From assembly GCA_007922305.1 (NCBI GenBank), contig ML677334.1:64021142-64085141 (forward strand): a stretch of 64,000 nt of DNA, given 5' to 3'. Made by a program: the position numbers and the translations under genes. Under the pieces are notes generated by a model. That model was given only the letters and a program-made list of their open reading frames with translations. It did no database searches and had not been told where the DNA came from. Each line of letters opens with the position of its first letter. Position 1 is the stretch's first letter. Below are positions 1 to 10,505 of this stretch, piece after piece. Source of the stretch: Dermatemys mawii. Lineage: Eukaryota; Chordata; Testudines; Dermatemydidae.

Positions 1-848
1 TCAGCTTTAAAAAATGGCCCCCAAGCCTGCAAATGGACCTGTGTGAGCTGATCCTTACACTTGCACGGATCTGTTTGCAGAACTGATGCCTTGTGACTTC
101 CATGGGTTTTGGATCAGGCCTATTGAGAACATCCTCCACCCCCAGCAAATTACAAAATGCCAAACCTATTTACCTTTTGATAAGAGCAACAAGAAGCACA
201 AATAGAAGCATTTACTCTGTGTGATAGGTAGGGTTTGATGGTCTAAAGAGTTTTATAACCGGCTATGTGCATGGTGCATTCCAGATTCCACTGTAGCTCA
301 CTTAACAAGGTCTGAGATTCCTTCTGGTGACATCAGAATTCTCTCCTATTGATGTATGCTTACTCATGTTATCTGCTGCTTTGCTTTGATTTAAAGTAAC
401 TGCAGCTGGCCTTCTTAATAACCTTTCCAGATTGTGTTCTATTTAAAAAAGAAAAAGTGGTAATCACGTTAAACATATTTACCTGTGTTTTTTTTTCTTA
501 CCTTGTTGAAAGGGCTTAACTTATTTTCAAATAAATTATGGTTTCATTTAAAAACTGTCTATTGCATAAGATGTAAACAACTGAGCTTGGTAGCATTATG
601 TCATACAACATATGTAGGATAGCATATTCAAGAGTGCTCCACATTGGCCTAACTCCGCTTCCAATGGAGTTGCCATCCGTTGACAATGGAAACAAAGTTA
701 GACCAGTGTGGGTGAACTTGTGCAAATCCCAGCCACAAGAAGTAGCGGAACAATAGCGTATTAGTGCAGGAACAGATTGAGGTGAAAAGTTAATGTGAAA
801 GAAATTCTTTTTGAAAAGCCCAGCAGTGCAATGATTATCTCGAAGTAA
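1..848. other. No recognised feature
   Basis: AT-rich single-copy-looking sequence. Short open frames on the minus strand here have no protein-like character and run into the adjacent hAT element. I see no exon, RNA gene or clear repeat. Confidence 0.5.
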
Positions 849-856
849 CTGTAGGG

Positions 857-1877
857 CCGGGGTGGGCAAACTTTTTGGCCCGAGGGCCATATTGGGGTTA
901 AAAATTGGGTGGAGGGCCAGGTAAGGAAGGCCCCGCCTCCTATCTGACCCCCCACCCACTTTCAGCCCCTGACTGCTCCCTCAGAACCTCCGACCCATCC
1001 AACCCCGCCTCCGCTCCTTGTCCCCTGATCGCCCCCTCTGGAGACCCCCACCCACCCTAACCTCTGCCCCAAGACCCCATCCCCTAAGACTCCCTGTTCT
1101 TTGTTCCCTAACTGCCCCCTCCCGAGACCTCACCACTCCCTGGAACCCAACCCACAATCTAAGCTCCTATGCTTTGAACCCTCACTACCTGCTCCCGAGA
1201 TCTCCCCACAACCACCACCCACCAGGACCCCACCATCTACCGCACCCCTTACCAAACTCACTCGATGCTCCAATCAGAGTGCGGGGCCCCACCGCTAGTC
1301 GGGTTGTGCCGGCCCGGGAGTGCGGGGCTACGCGGCTCGCCGGCCTGGGCCCACCCGCTGGCCCAGGAGCGCTGGGCGCCGTGGCTCGCAGAGCTGGGCG
1401 GGGCCGCCGGCCTGGGAGTGCCGGGCGCCGCGGCTCCCTGGGCTGGGCTGGGCCGGGCCACTAGCCCGGGAGCACCGGGCGCCATGGCTCCCCAGGCTGG
1501 GCCAGCCGCCGGCCGGGGAGTGCTCGGCGCAGCTAGCTGCCGGCTGGGGAGCGCCGACCGCCACAGCACCCCGTCCTGGGCCCGGCCACAGGCCAGGGAT
1601 AGCGGGGTGCCGCGGCTCCCTGCTCTCGGCCCGGCCTCTGGCCAGGGAGTGTGGGGCGCCGTGGCTCCCCGCCCTAAGCCTGGCCCCCAAGCTGGGAGGG
1701 CGGGGCCTCCCGCGGCACGGCACGCTGGCCTGGCCCCAAGGCTGGCAGGGCTGCACGGCACGCTGGCCCGACCCCTGATCCAAGAGCACGGGGCCAGTGG
1801 CCCCACGCTCCCACGGGCCTGATAAAAATGGCCGGCGGGCCACATGTGGCCCACGGGCCGTAGTTTGTCCACCCCTG
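857..1877. mobile_element. Non-autonomous hAT element, about 1 kb, perfect 8-bp TSD
   Basis: The left end reads CCGGGGTGGGCAAACTTTTT and the right end AGTTTGTCCACCCCTG, matching as inverted termini of the CAGGGGTGGGCAAACT type. The direct 8-bp flank CTGTAGGG is present at 849-856 and again at 1878-1885, which is the hAT-type target duplication. Sub-terminal sequence is also inverted (GGCCCGAGGGCCATAT on the left, GGGCCACATGTGGCCCACGG on the right). The interior contains no transposase; it is a C-rich stretch followed by a GC-rich repetitive block. Open frames of 150-200 codons on both strands inside it come from the lack of stop codons in GC-rich repeats and are not genes. Termini and duplication are seen directly; the hAT assignment follows from the 8-bp duplication and terminal motif. 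Confidence 0.88.
1310..1690. repeat. GC-rich degenerate minisatellite inside the hAT element
   Basis: About seven diverged units of roughly 48-60 bp follow one another. Each has the pattern GCC(C/T)GGGAGTG.GGGGCGCC, then a GGCTC core and a GGCCGG-type ending. It lies wholly within the hAT element and is much richer in G+C and CpG than its surroundings. The lack of AT-rich stops explains the overlapping open frames on both strands. Confidence 0.7.
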
Positions 1878-1885
1878 CTGTAGGG

Positions 1886-2410
1886 CATGGTGGAAGTCGC
1901 TTATAAAAGGACTGAGTCCTTATATTACAATGACATGAGAGAACTGTTAAATTGTATATATGTCAAGTCGGGGAAAAGATATTTGAAAAATATCTTTGCC
2001 TTTCTTTCCAGCTCTTCAGATTAATGTGAGATATTAACAAAGAGTCAGCAGAAGGAACTTAAATTAGGAAGAAACTGATATGTCTCGTCATGAAATAGTC
2101 CTATCTTCACAGCTATTGTGTACTTTATCTAATTTCCATAGCTATCTGATCAGGGCTGTTTATTTCAATGTTGAATTATTACTGAAGTCTGAGAGGGCAC
2201 TGCTTTAAACAATAGAGCTGGTCAGCAGTGTTAGCAATCCATTTCCAGAAAATCTAGCCCTGTGTGGGCATGTAAAGCTTGGATTTGGCCTTAGAACCAT
2301 CTTTAATATTTCAGGGCTTTGGTAGGTGCTACCAAACAGAGTCAAAACTAAATCACAGCAAGACAAGTGACTGCTTGGGAATGTCTGTTTTTCTAAGCTC
2401 CATAATAAGA
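1886..2410. other. No recognised feature
   Basis: AT-rich sequence with no clear repeat, exon or RNA gene seen by eye. Confidence 0.45.
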
Positions 2411-2570
2411 GCTTCTTGTGATAAGCATGTTATACTGTTGCACTGGCTGCTAGTGAGCTCTGCGTAAAGTTTAAAGTGTTAGTTTTGAATTATAAAGCCA
2501 TAAATGACTTGGGTCCCAATTACCCGAGAAGCTGCTCTTTTCACATTTTGAACTGCAGCAACTGTGATCT
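2411..2570 (+). mobile_element. L2-like LINE fragment (C-terminal reverse transcriptase region)
   Basis: Translation across a frame break gives LLHWLLVS followed by VKFKVLVLNYKAINDLGPNY. This corresponds to the conserved 'LHWLPV..RI.FKVL.LTYKALNGL.P.YL' block near the C-terminus of L2/CR1-clade LINE polyproteins. An in-frame stop and a frameshift lie between the two parts, so it is dead. Only about 160 bp is recognisable. The family assignment comes from the protein motif; the subfamily is uncertain. Confidence 0.6.
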
Positions 2571-3188
2571 TCCAGTATGTTGATTAACCAGCTCCATCCT
2601 GGTTTAAAGAGAAAGGAACTCTTGGTAAGAGGGATTGGTTGAGGGGTCCTTAGCTCTGTAATTAGCTTTCAGTTTTTCTCCAGCACCTGCATTTGATAAC
2701 CCTCAGGGCATGACACAAAAATGTTACAGTGATGAGCATGGCAGGGACGGATGGATAGAACTACCTGTTCCCCTTTTGTAATGCAAATGGCAACTAACTT
2801 TGTCCCTGTAACCTGGTTAACATCCTGGATTGTCTGCTGTTTGGCTAGTTATTGAACACAGTTATATACCATCTTCACTACAACTCTGCACTACAACTCA
2901 GTGTTGTAACTGAGTCAGAAGACAGCAATTTTGTAACTAGGCCTCCTAATTTGGTATAAACAGGGCCAAAGAGTGTGCAAAGCCATGACCAGGTATGGGT
3001 TTTCCACTCTGGCAGACAATGAAACAACTTGCTGCTTCCATGCATTTGATAGCTGGAATTATTGACTGAATGGAGCATTAAATCAATGCCTATAACACTG
3101 AGGCTAGTTTTTCAACCCTGGTAGGTTCCGGCCAATATATCTGGAAATATTCATTGCCAAACACGATCACTACTGGATCTAGGTCTTA

Positions 3189-3870
3189 AGACTCAGCCAG
3201 CTGTGCATGAGGCACCTGACTAAAGCCACCACGGACTTATCAGATGGACATTTTATCTCCATGTTGATCTGTCAAAGTGTTTTCCCCACTATTTTTAGGA
3301 ATGTTGGCACCTGCTGCACCAGAACAGCAATTCAGAGGGTCTATGGTACTATCATTTTAGACACTGTCCTGCCAAAGTAAATCCCTTTGAAACCTGCTTG
3401 AGAATAGCAACTTCTTTAAAATGTAGAAATGTGAGTCATACACCGAAGGAGCACAGGCACTGCACATGTGAAGTAGGAGTTTAAAAAGTGCTCTACACGC
3501 TACTCTGAAAATACATCACAAGACAGTTGTTGCCCTTGCATTGAATTCACGCACTGCGGAGCATGTCAAACTGACGTATGCAGCTGACGAACATAAAATG
3601 CCAGCAGAAAAGCTAGCTTTGAGCAGCCATAAACCAGACCACGTAGGAAGACTCAGCTTTGCCTGAAAGCTCAGCTCTGCGTGAGGCACCTGGCTAGACC
3701 CACTGAGAACTCATCAGGTTGTTGTTTTATCTCGGTGTTGATCTAACACTGTAGCTGGGTGGAGAGATGCTATTTCTCAGCTATTCTTAGGGATTTTGGC
3801 ACCTGCAGTAATTCACAGGAGGTCTGAATGGTCCCACTTAACGCACTGTTCTGGCAAGCAGTCTTATTGA
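3189..3870. repeat. Diverged direct duplication (about 200-bp units at 3189-3390 and 3665-3870)
   Basis: Two segments share an ordered series of matches: ACTCAGC, then TG.(A/G)TGAGGCACCTG.CTA, TTTTATCTC..TGTTGATCT, CTATT.TTAGG.AT.TTGGCACCTGC, and a final ACTGT.CTG.CAA. They are in the same orientation, about 480 bp apart, and clearly diverged, with small indels. They are not open in any frame. This could be an old tandem duplication or two halves of an unclassified element. Confidence 0.6.
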
Positions 3871-3879
3871 AACTCAATT

Positions 3880-5405
3880 GTCTAAACCTTTTCCTGGGCC
3901 AGATTCAGCCCTACTGAAAGAGGAGAGCAACTCTCGTTGACTTCAACAGGAGTTCTACCCCACTTACTCCAGAGCTGGTTAAGGCCCTCTAGCCCTTTAT
4001 TAGAAAAGCATCAGGGACACTCATTACTGATATGACACACAGGCACCTCCTCACCCCCAACCTCACATACACATTCTTTGCTCTTTGGACAATAGCAAGG
4101 TTCTAAATGCTATGACTATAAGGAGGCTTAATTGGATTTACTTTGCAAATAAAGAGCTCTAATTGGGTTTATGATGACTAGATTTGCAAGTCTGATTCCT
4201 CAAAGAAGTTGAGGTGCCTGCGTTTTTCAGTTAATCAGGTTTCAAAGGTGTCCAAAGGGAAGCAAAACAGATACTTATTCAATCCCCATAAATGTGTGCT
4301 CTGAGGAATTCATACATAACATGAACTTGGTGATATGGTTACATTACTTTGTAAAATGACATCTTTGGGAATTACTGAATAGTGTCACTTGTTTTTCATC
4401 CTGAAAGCTATACAGTACAAATAGGAAATAAAGTATTATTATTGGCAGTGAGAAATGACATGACTTGTTTTTTTGCTTGTACACAAATTGTTTCCATGTT
4501 TCATTAGTCTCTGGAAGTATTCTGCTTCTTTCCTCTCCTTGGGGACAACAGGAGCAACTTAGGCTAATGAAGATTGTAACCCCATGAATGCCATTCTCCT
4601 CTAGCTGAGTGGACAAAGCCCCTGGAAATGTTGTGCCTTTTTTAACCTCCATAAAATTATTAAAGATATCTGAGGATTAATACAAATCAACTTGTGCTTC
4701 ATTTTATATCTTTGCAGGACTCAAGAAAATATGAACCAGAATAAAGATAATGGCAAATGAGTACAAAACAAGCATAGAAAAAGATGGTTTGATAGTTACT
4801 TAGCATCAGTTAGGGACAATATAGCTTATCATTCTGTTTGATTTAACTATCTTTCTTAGAGTGAAAGGGGCCCTGTGTTTTCTCATCTACATGTTAAATT
4901 GCTATCATAAGGAATACTTTTGTCTTTTAGGGAGAATTATGTCTTTTAAAAAGGTATGGAAATGGAATAGCAGCAGAGGTAAAACCAGTTCTATTGCCGT
5001 TGGTTTAATTGCTAAGGATAGTATATGGATTACAAAGTCTAATAGAAACAAACTCCCAGTCCCCAGCTCTTAACAACAAGACAAAAATCATGATCTAAAT
5101 TTCAAATGCTTACTTACATTGACTTCATAAAGGCAACATTAATCTCTGTCTCAATGACACTTTTTTTTATGGCAATCCCATAGATGGGCCTGAACCAAAC
5201 CTTGGATCTGAGCAATCACAAACTTTTGAGAAGTTTGAATCCAGATTTAAATCCAAACTTCATGATTGGCTTCTTTTCTGCTGACACAAAATCCCAGATT
5301 TAGCCTCCTTGAACTTCGGGAAGCTCATACTCAGATCTAAATGTGGATCCACACTTTGCAATTTAGATGATACTGTTGTGAGTACAGTATAAGTATATAG
5401 ATAGG
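3880..5405. other. Mostly unannotated; one palindromic-repeat arm
   Basis: At about 3893-3975 there is a fragment of the palindromic repeat family that recurs through the window (CCAGATTCAGCCCTACTGAA .. GTTGACTTCAACAGGAG). The rest is AT-rich with short non-protein-like open frames. Confidence 0.4.
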
Positions 5406-5409
5406 AATA

Positions 5410-5535
5410 TAAGAATCGTCCATATTGGATCCGACCAGTGATCCACACAGTCCAGAATTCTGACTTTGACAATAGTCAGTAACAGAGGCCTCAAAAGAAT
5501 TCCATAACTGTCCAATACAGGATTTATCTGCACAG
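5410..5535. repeat. Dispersed repeat fragment, possibly CR1-related
   Basis: The stretch AAGAATCGTCCATATTGGAT and its continuation resembles a common reptile repeat that reads 'AAGAA.GGCCATACTGGGTC AGACCA..GGTCCA'. The resemblance is from memory and the copy is diverged. No coding potential. Confidence 0.4.
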
Positions 5536-5539
5536 AGGG

Positions 5540-6270
5540 AAAGTTTTTTCCTACCTACCGTGAGTGAGTGGTTGTGTTATGCCCTGAAGCATGAGAGCTT
5601 GTATTTTTTTTATCCTGTGTATTCTAACTTTGAATGTTCTCATCCATATAAATGTCCAATCCCTGTAAATGTCAGGGATAGGTGGAGACAATAGCTCTGA
5701 CCTATTATTTAGAGTAAGTGAGATTAAAAGAAGTCCAAGGTAAAAATAAAAAAAAATCCTACAAATATGTAGGATAAGCCAACTACCTGGGTATTTTTGT
5801 ATGAGGTGCTTGGGTTTTTTTGGCAGCAAATATTTGTGAATATATACACCCCAAACTCAGAATTTGTGTGTTTTGTGTGTATTTACCATCCCATGTGACT
5901 GAAGTCTGTGTGTGCATTATTTTTACCCTCAGTGTAGCAAAAAGCAGCTATATAAAGTACTTTAAAAAAAGTTCTTATCTTTTGTAAAACACAGACCCAC
6001 CCAACACTTGGAATGGTCTATGGCCCCACTCTTGCCCTTTTGTTTAGAGCCTGGGATAATGTGATGAACTGGGTTAGCATTTTGCTGTTTATGCTTCTCA
6101 GACCTCATCTATTTTGCTTTACAAGAACATGCCATTCTACGTGGGAACCCTTTTGTAATGGTTGTGGTAGCGTAAAGGGATTGGGAAAAGGAGATGATGG
6201 TGGTGATATGATGCATTAAAACTGGAACAACCCATCTGGGGACTGAGACAGCACAGTGCTGGCACTTTCA
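5540..6270. other. No recognised feature
   Basis: AT-rich; open frames on both strands lack any recognisable domain. No RNA gene or exon seen. Confidence 0.4.
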
Positions 6271-6275
6271 GATAT

Positions 6276-6545
6276 TAAAGGCCTAATTCAGATTTCACAC
6301 TTATGTAAATCAGGAGTACAGCTGAGTGAATAGTTAGGGAGGGGGACTGGTTCAATGGTTGAGCTGAAAAATCTGTGGGGTGTTTGGTGGGGAGAGAATT
6401 AGTTTTCAAACTATTTGCTATATGGTAAAAAAATAAAATAAAAATTCACCCAGCTCTAACTAAGAGTAATTTCCCTCAAGTCAATGGAATCTCAGTGTAA
6501 AAACCAATGTAAGTGAGATCAGAATCAGATCCACAGAATCCAGTT
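6276..6545. repeat. Palindromic (foldback) repeat remnant with separated arms
   Basis: The left arm GCCTAATTCAGATTTCACAC .. TGTAAATCAGGAGTA is mirrored by the right arm AATCTCAGTGTAAAAACCAA .. GTGAGATCAGAATCAGATC, as expected for the 'CTGATTCTGATCTCACTTACACCAGTGTAAATCAG' foldback family common in turtle DNA. About 130 bp separates the arms. Confidence 0.45.
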
Positions 6546-6845
6546 TACAAAAGTGCCTAAATAGGATAAATTCTGGACATTTCAAACTGTGCTTTATTTG
6601 AGACGCATGCAGTGGATATTACAGGCCTGTTTCTGATCTTATTTTGGCCTGATACCAATGAAAATCCATTGACGTCAGTGGAGCTATTTCTGATCTACAC
6701 CAGTGTTACTGAGGTGCTCTTTGTGCCAAAGTGCCAGTTGGTAGGTCTCCAATGTGGAATTGAGATGTCCTGTTTTGATATGGGTCACTCTGCATTGTCT
6801 TGATCTAGATAACAGCCCAGCTTGAACAGGACAGTGGACCACTAA

Positions 6846-7120
6846 GGGTCTGTCCACACTACAGCTAGTACAGCTATGGCATTGCAGCTGTCCCACTCTG
6901 CTTCTTAAGGTAGATGCTTCTATACTGATGGAAGGGGGTGACCCAACCACCACCACTCTTCTCAGAGAGGTGGTGGTTGGGTCAGCAGAATTTGTCCATT
7001 GACCTAGCTGCATCTCAACCAGGGACTAGGTCAACTTAACTGTGGCGGTCCAGGTATACATTTTTTCACAGTTCTGAGCGACGCAGTTAGGTTGACTTAA
7101 GTTCAAGGGATAGACCAGAG
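6846..7120. mobile_element. Foldback MITE with a perfect 16-bp internal hairpin
   Basis: It begins GGGTCTGTCCACACTACAG after a TAA flank, the terminal type shared by other MITEs in this window, and fades at a diverged right end reading GATAGACCAGAGC. Inside, TGACCCAACCACCACC (6939-6954) pairs exactly with GGTGGTGGTTGGGTCA (6969-6984) across a 14-base loop. No transposase. Confidence 0.65.
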
Positions 7121-7282
7121 CTAGGTCAAAAAATCAAACTTTATGTCACATACATACTGGCTCATGCTGGGTGCATTTTTGAGCCATTGCCACAGGGGAA
7201 GATCTGGGAGGATCTATGTCTCAAAAGGTCCCTTCTGAGTTCTCTGTTACGCAGAACAAATGAGCAAGCTGCACCACCTCTT

Positions 7283-7400
7283 AGTACGTAAGTTTTTCAG
7301 GGCAAAAGTTGCCTCTGCAGAAGAAAGGCATTAGGCCACCTAACTCTTGTGCAAGGCCCAATCCAGGAGGAGGAGGCAGTGGGAGCAGTGCTCCTCCAAT
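7283..7400. repeat. 118-bp direct repeat, copy 1 of 2
   Basis: Nearly identical to 9690-9807 in the same orientation. By eye there is one difference (TAACTC here, TAAGTC there). The match starts at AGTACGTAAG and stops at CTCCTCCAAT; sequence on both sides differs from that of the second copy. Confidence 0.85.
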
Positions 7401-8344
7401 GAAATATGTAGCATATTTCTTCCTCTATCCCAGCCAGCTTTGTCACCTGGTGCAGAGGAGGGAGTAATGCAGTGAAGTAAAAGTCCCTGCCTCCATTGGG
7501 TGGCTTGCAGCTCAAGAGCGCTAGGAGGGAGTGCTTTTGTGCTCCTCTAAACATAGGGGCTGTTGTTGAGTCTGACACTTGTGTGAGGGGCACAAATAAT
7601 GGGAAAGCTCCTTGTACATGCGTCCAAACACAAGCTAACCAACACTTTTGGAGTCAGTTTATTTTGGCAAGGTAAAGACATCGGGTAATACATTTCGGTC
7701 TCACTTTGACATCGACATCCTAATTTAATTGGGGGCTTGAGCATTTCTACATATGAGCCCATTTTGGATTACTTGTGTACAATTCCTTTTCACACACTTT
7801 CAAAATCCTAGCATAGCTAGCTTAATGGCTGATTTGACAAAAAAGGAAAGACAAGTATTCTAGAAATAGCACATTTTAAAGAGAGGGAAAATGGACATCA
7901 GTAAGACTTGCCTCTAGTATGTGTGGTCCTAGCACAAATTGGTGCATTCAGTGAAATGAGAGTATTGACCAGATAGCAAGAAAACCTAAAACCACATATT
8001 ACTGTGTATTGGCCCTGTAGTTACCTGCTACTGGAACAAATTTTGACCACTTGATTTCAGTCTGACAGGATAACTATGGTAACAGTGTGCTTCCAGGTGT
8101 TCATGTGGGTAGCGTGAAGAACTGGACAGATTCCAAACTTCTACTCATTGTTTTATTAACACCCTGAGTCCTGGTGTGCATAGTATTTGAGCAGCTGGGA
8201 AGCTAGAATTACAGAGAGAGAGAAGCCTGTGGGTTGGGGAATGTTTTAACACTTTGTTGCAATCACAACACTATACCCGAGGCTTCTGTTTCCAGTGTAA
8301 ACCCAGTTTTTAGTGTATAGTATTACTTACATTTGTTGGGCATT
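7401..8344. other. Unannotated, probably repeat-derived in part
   Basis: The first 200 bp after the 118-bp repeat is moderately GC-rich and may belong to an unclassified dispersed repeat. The remainder shows nothing recognisable. Confidence 0.35.
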
Positions 8345-8430
8345 GATGCTGACTCAGCACTATATGGACCACAGAAGAGGACGCAATCCCTGCTGTGAGG
8401 TGTAAGACGAGCACAAGATGACAGACCAGG
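8345..8430 (-). repeat. SINE 3'-end fragment, minus strand
   Basis: The text resembles the reverse complement of the recurring 3' module 'TTGTAAGCTC..GGGGCAGGGA..TGTACAGTGCCTAGCAC' that also occurs at 20545, 24062 and 54147. It is diverged and short. Confidence 0.35.
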
Positions 8431-8445
8431 TGCACATGATGCTGA

Positions 8446-8726
8446 GGGTATGTCTACACTGCAAGTGGGAGCAAGCCTCTCAGCCTGGGTAGACAGACTC
8501 ACACTAGCTCTCTAAAGGAAGCAATATGGACATTGGAAGACCAGAGGACACTCTGGCTGGCCATTTGAGCTTAGATCCAGAGGAGATGGGTGGGCTTGAG
8601 AGACTAATCTGCTGCCTGAGTTGCAACGTCCACATTGCTATTTTTAGTGCTTTAGCTTGAGCCGAGCTAGTGTGAGTCTAAATCCAGGCTGAGAGGCTCA
8701 CTCCCAACTGCAGTGTAGACATATCC
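8446..8726. mobile_element. Long-TIR MITE, about 280 bp
   Basis: The left arm (8446-8510) begins GGGTATGTCTACACTGCAAG and the right arm (8664-8726) is its reverse complement with few differences, giving terminal inverted repeats of about 60 bp that end in ACACTAGCTC. The interior has no open frame. Flanks are TGA on the left and TTA on the right, an imperfect 3-bp T-N-A pair. It belongs with the other GTCTACACTG elements here. Confidence 0.82.
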
Positions 8727-8849
8727 TTAGTGACCAGAAGATGGAACTGTCACATAGCTGTGCAGCATTTATGTGTTTATTATTATTATGTATTAAATAA
8801 TCTAAGTGCTTCTGCAGCTGATGCCTGGCCTCCCAGAGGAAGGTACTGA

Positions 8850-9008
8850 GTATGTCTACACCCAGCAGCACAGCTACAGCACATAAGCTATGCAGCTGTA
8901 GACACCTATTACAGCGAAGGAAGGGGTGTTAGCCTTGGGGCTTAGGTCAGCTTCAAACCTCTGAGTAATGTAACTAGGCCAACCTAAGTTTTAGGTGTAG
9001 ACTAGGCT
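8850..9008. mobile_element. MITE of the GTCTACAC terminal type
   Basis: It begins GTATGTCTACACCCAGCAGC after a TGA flank and ends AGGTGTAGACTAGGCT. The interior phrase CTTAGGTCAGCTTCAAACCT also fits this group. It is shorter and more diverged than the neighbour at 8446. Confidence 0.55.
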
Positions 9009-9689
9009 TGTGTATTTATTAAACAGTTTTCCTTCAGTATAGCTATCTCATTGGAGGGGGTCCTGTTAGAGTGTAATCCAGTATATTTCAAACTCTGTTT
9101 TAATTAAAAACAAACAAACGAGAAAAGCATCCCTGTGTGTTTCAAACTGCATCCTATATTGCTGCAGAGCAGACTAACTTTTTGGCAATGTTACCTGGTT
9201 CTGTCACAAGAGTGGACACAAGTCCATGTCCCTGCTTGGTTATTTGTTGAGCTTTATGTTTGGTCTTTTAGTATTTCATGGTTTTTTTTTTAAATAATGT
9301 TTTTATGATTGTTTCATTACCACCTTTTATCAGTTTGCGCAGTTTTGTCTAGGGATCTTTTAACATTCCCCCAGCTCTCCAGCTTCTCCCACCCCCAGCA
9401 ATGTAGCAAAGCATGCATTGTTCATCTGGAGCCTGATTCAGCAAGATACTTCTTCGTGTCTTTACAGTTAGGCATTATTAATCCAGTTCAGTCAGTCCCT
9501 TTGACAGCAAGGAGGCTAGGTCTTAAGGACAGATCCAGCTAATTACCAATGGCCCAATCCTGCTAACACTTTCTAGTGACTTGTTGGCTCTAGATCCACA
9601 AAGGTAGCCAGGCACCTAAGTCCCAGTTACGGCTCCACTGAGATTCACAAAGCTCCTGCTGCATCTGGTAGGTACCTAAGTTACTGAAA
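9009..9689. other. Palindromic-repeat arms in otherwise plain sequence
   Basis: At 9424-9520 the phrase GCCTGATTCAGCAAGATACT, followed by TTAGGCATTA, is an arm of a foldback repeat. At 9590-9685 GATCCACAAAGGTAGCCAGG and AGGCACCTAAGTCCCA form another dispersed repeat. No gene seen. Confidence 0.4.
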
Positions 9690-9807
9690 AGTACGTAAGT
9701 TTTTCAGGGCAAAAGTTGCCTCTGCAGAAGAAAGGCATTAGGCCACCTAAGTCTTGTGCAAGGCCCAATCCAGGAGGAGGAGGCAGTGGGAGCAGTGCTC
9801 CTCCAAT
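9690..9807. repeat. 118-bp direct repeat, copy 2 of 2
   Basis: Second copy of the segment at 7283-7400, with one base different by eye. Both copies contain GGAGGAGGAGGCAGTGGGAG and end CTCCTCCAAT, so the 3' end can fold back on itself. Confidence 0.85.
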
Positions 9808-9889
9808 TGTTCCTTCATTATTTATCCACAGTGAAGCCGCTTCAGTGGGAGAGATTGAGGGAAGCTCCATATTAGAATACTCCATTGCT

Positions 9890-10030
9890 CAGTGTTGGAG
9901 CACTCACTAGAGAGGTGGGAACCTGTGTTGAAATCCTTTCCCCCCTTCCTCTGGCAGAGAGGGGGGAATTGAATCTGGGTCTCCCACATCCCAGGCGAGT
10001 GCTGTTACTTCTGGGCTAGAAGTGATAAAG
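9890..10030 (-). repeat. Possible tRNA-derived SINE remnant
   Basis: The stretch GGGAATTGAATCTGGGTCTC and CATCCCAGGCGAGTGCTGTT looks like the reverse complement of a tRNA-type promoter region with box B near GAATTGAATC. Weak and diverged. Confidence 0.35.
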
Positions 10031-10234
10031 TGGCACCACCATCTCTGGCTGTTTGATGTGGAGTGAGGCAGGTGCCTAACTCATTCCCACAAGAAACACT
10101 TAAGCCATCTGGATCCAGGATATGACAGTGCAGGATTTTTTAGGCCTTGCTGTATTGTACAAAGGGATGGATTCATTGTTTGGGTCACCTAACAGTGCGG
10201 TGAACAAAGCACTAATAAACTCACTGTAGGGAAC

Positions 10235-10312
10235 ATTACCGTGTTGGCAGGATACCTGACTAGATGACCAAAATGTCTTTTCTGTCACTAGCTTATTGAT
10301 TCTATGATTGGA
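10235..10312 (+). mobile_element. CR1 3'-end fragment
   Basis: The sequence CCTGACTAGATGACCAAAAT .. GATTCTATGATTGG matches the CR1 3' UTR pattern 'GGACTAGATGACCT...' ending in ATTCTATGATTCTATG. Only the last 70-80 bp is recognisable. Confidence 0.55.
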
Positions 10313-10314
10313 AG

Positions 10315-10505
10315 GTACCGAAGGAAGAAATGGAACAATGGAACAAACTGCTTAGGAAAGTTGTGGAAGCTCTTTCACTGGAGGTTTCTAAAGGAGGCTG
10401 GATGGCCATCTGTCCTGGATGGTTTAGGCACAACAAATCTTGCATCTTGGCAAGGGGGGTAGACTAGATGACCCTGGCAGCCCCTTCTAGCCCTATTGTT
10501 CTATG
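10315..10505 (+). mobile_element. CR1 LINE 3' end
   Basis: The text AACAAACTGCTTAGGAAAGT, TTGGAGGTTT-like CACTGGAGGTTTCTAAA, then GTAGACTAGATGACCCTGGC and a terminal TTGTTCTATGA follows the CR1 3' end in order. The copy is truncated at its 5' end to about 190 bp and is non-coding. It directly follows another CR1 tail, suggesting two successive insertions at one site. Confidence 0.75.

Noticed and set aside
1258..1888. Several overlapping open frames of 150-204 codons on both strands
   Set aside because: They lie in a GC-rich minisatellite inside an hAT element; the composition lacks stop codons and the translations are Ala/Gly/Pro/Arg-rich with no domain.
6900..7128. CRISPR-like repeats or an attachment site at the hairpin
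   Set aside because: A single hairpin in a vertebrate MITE, with no repeat-spacer array.
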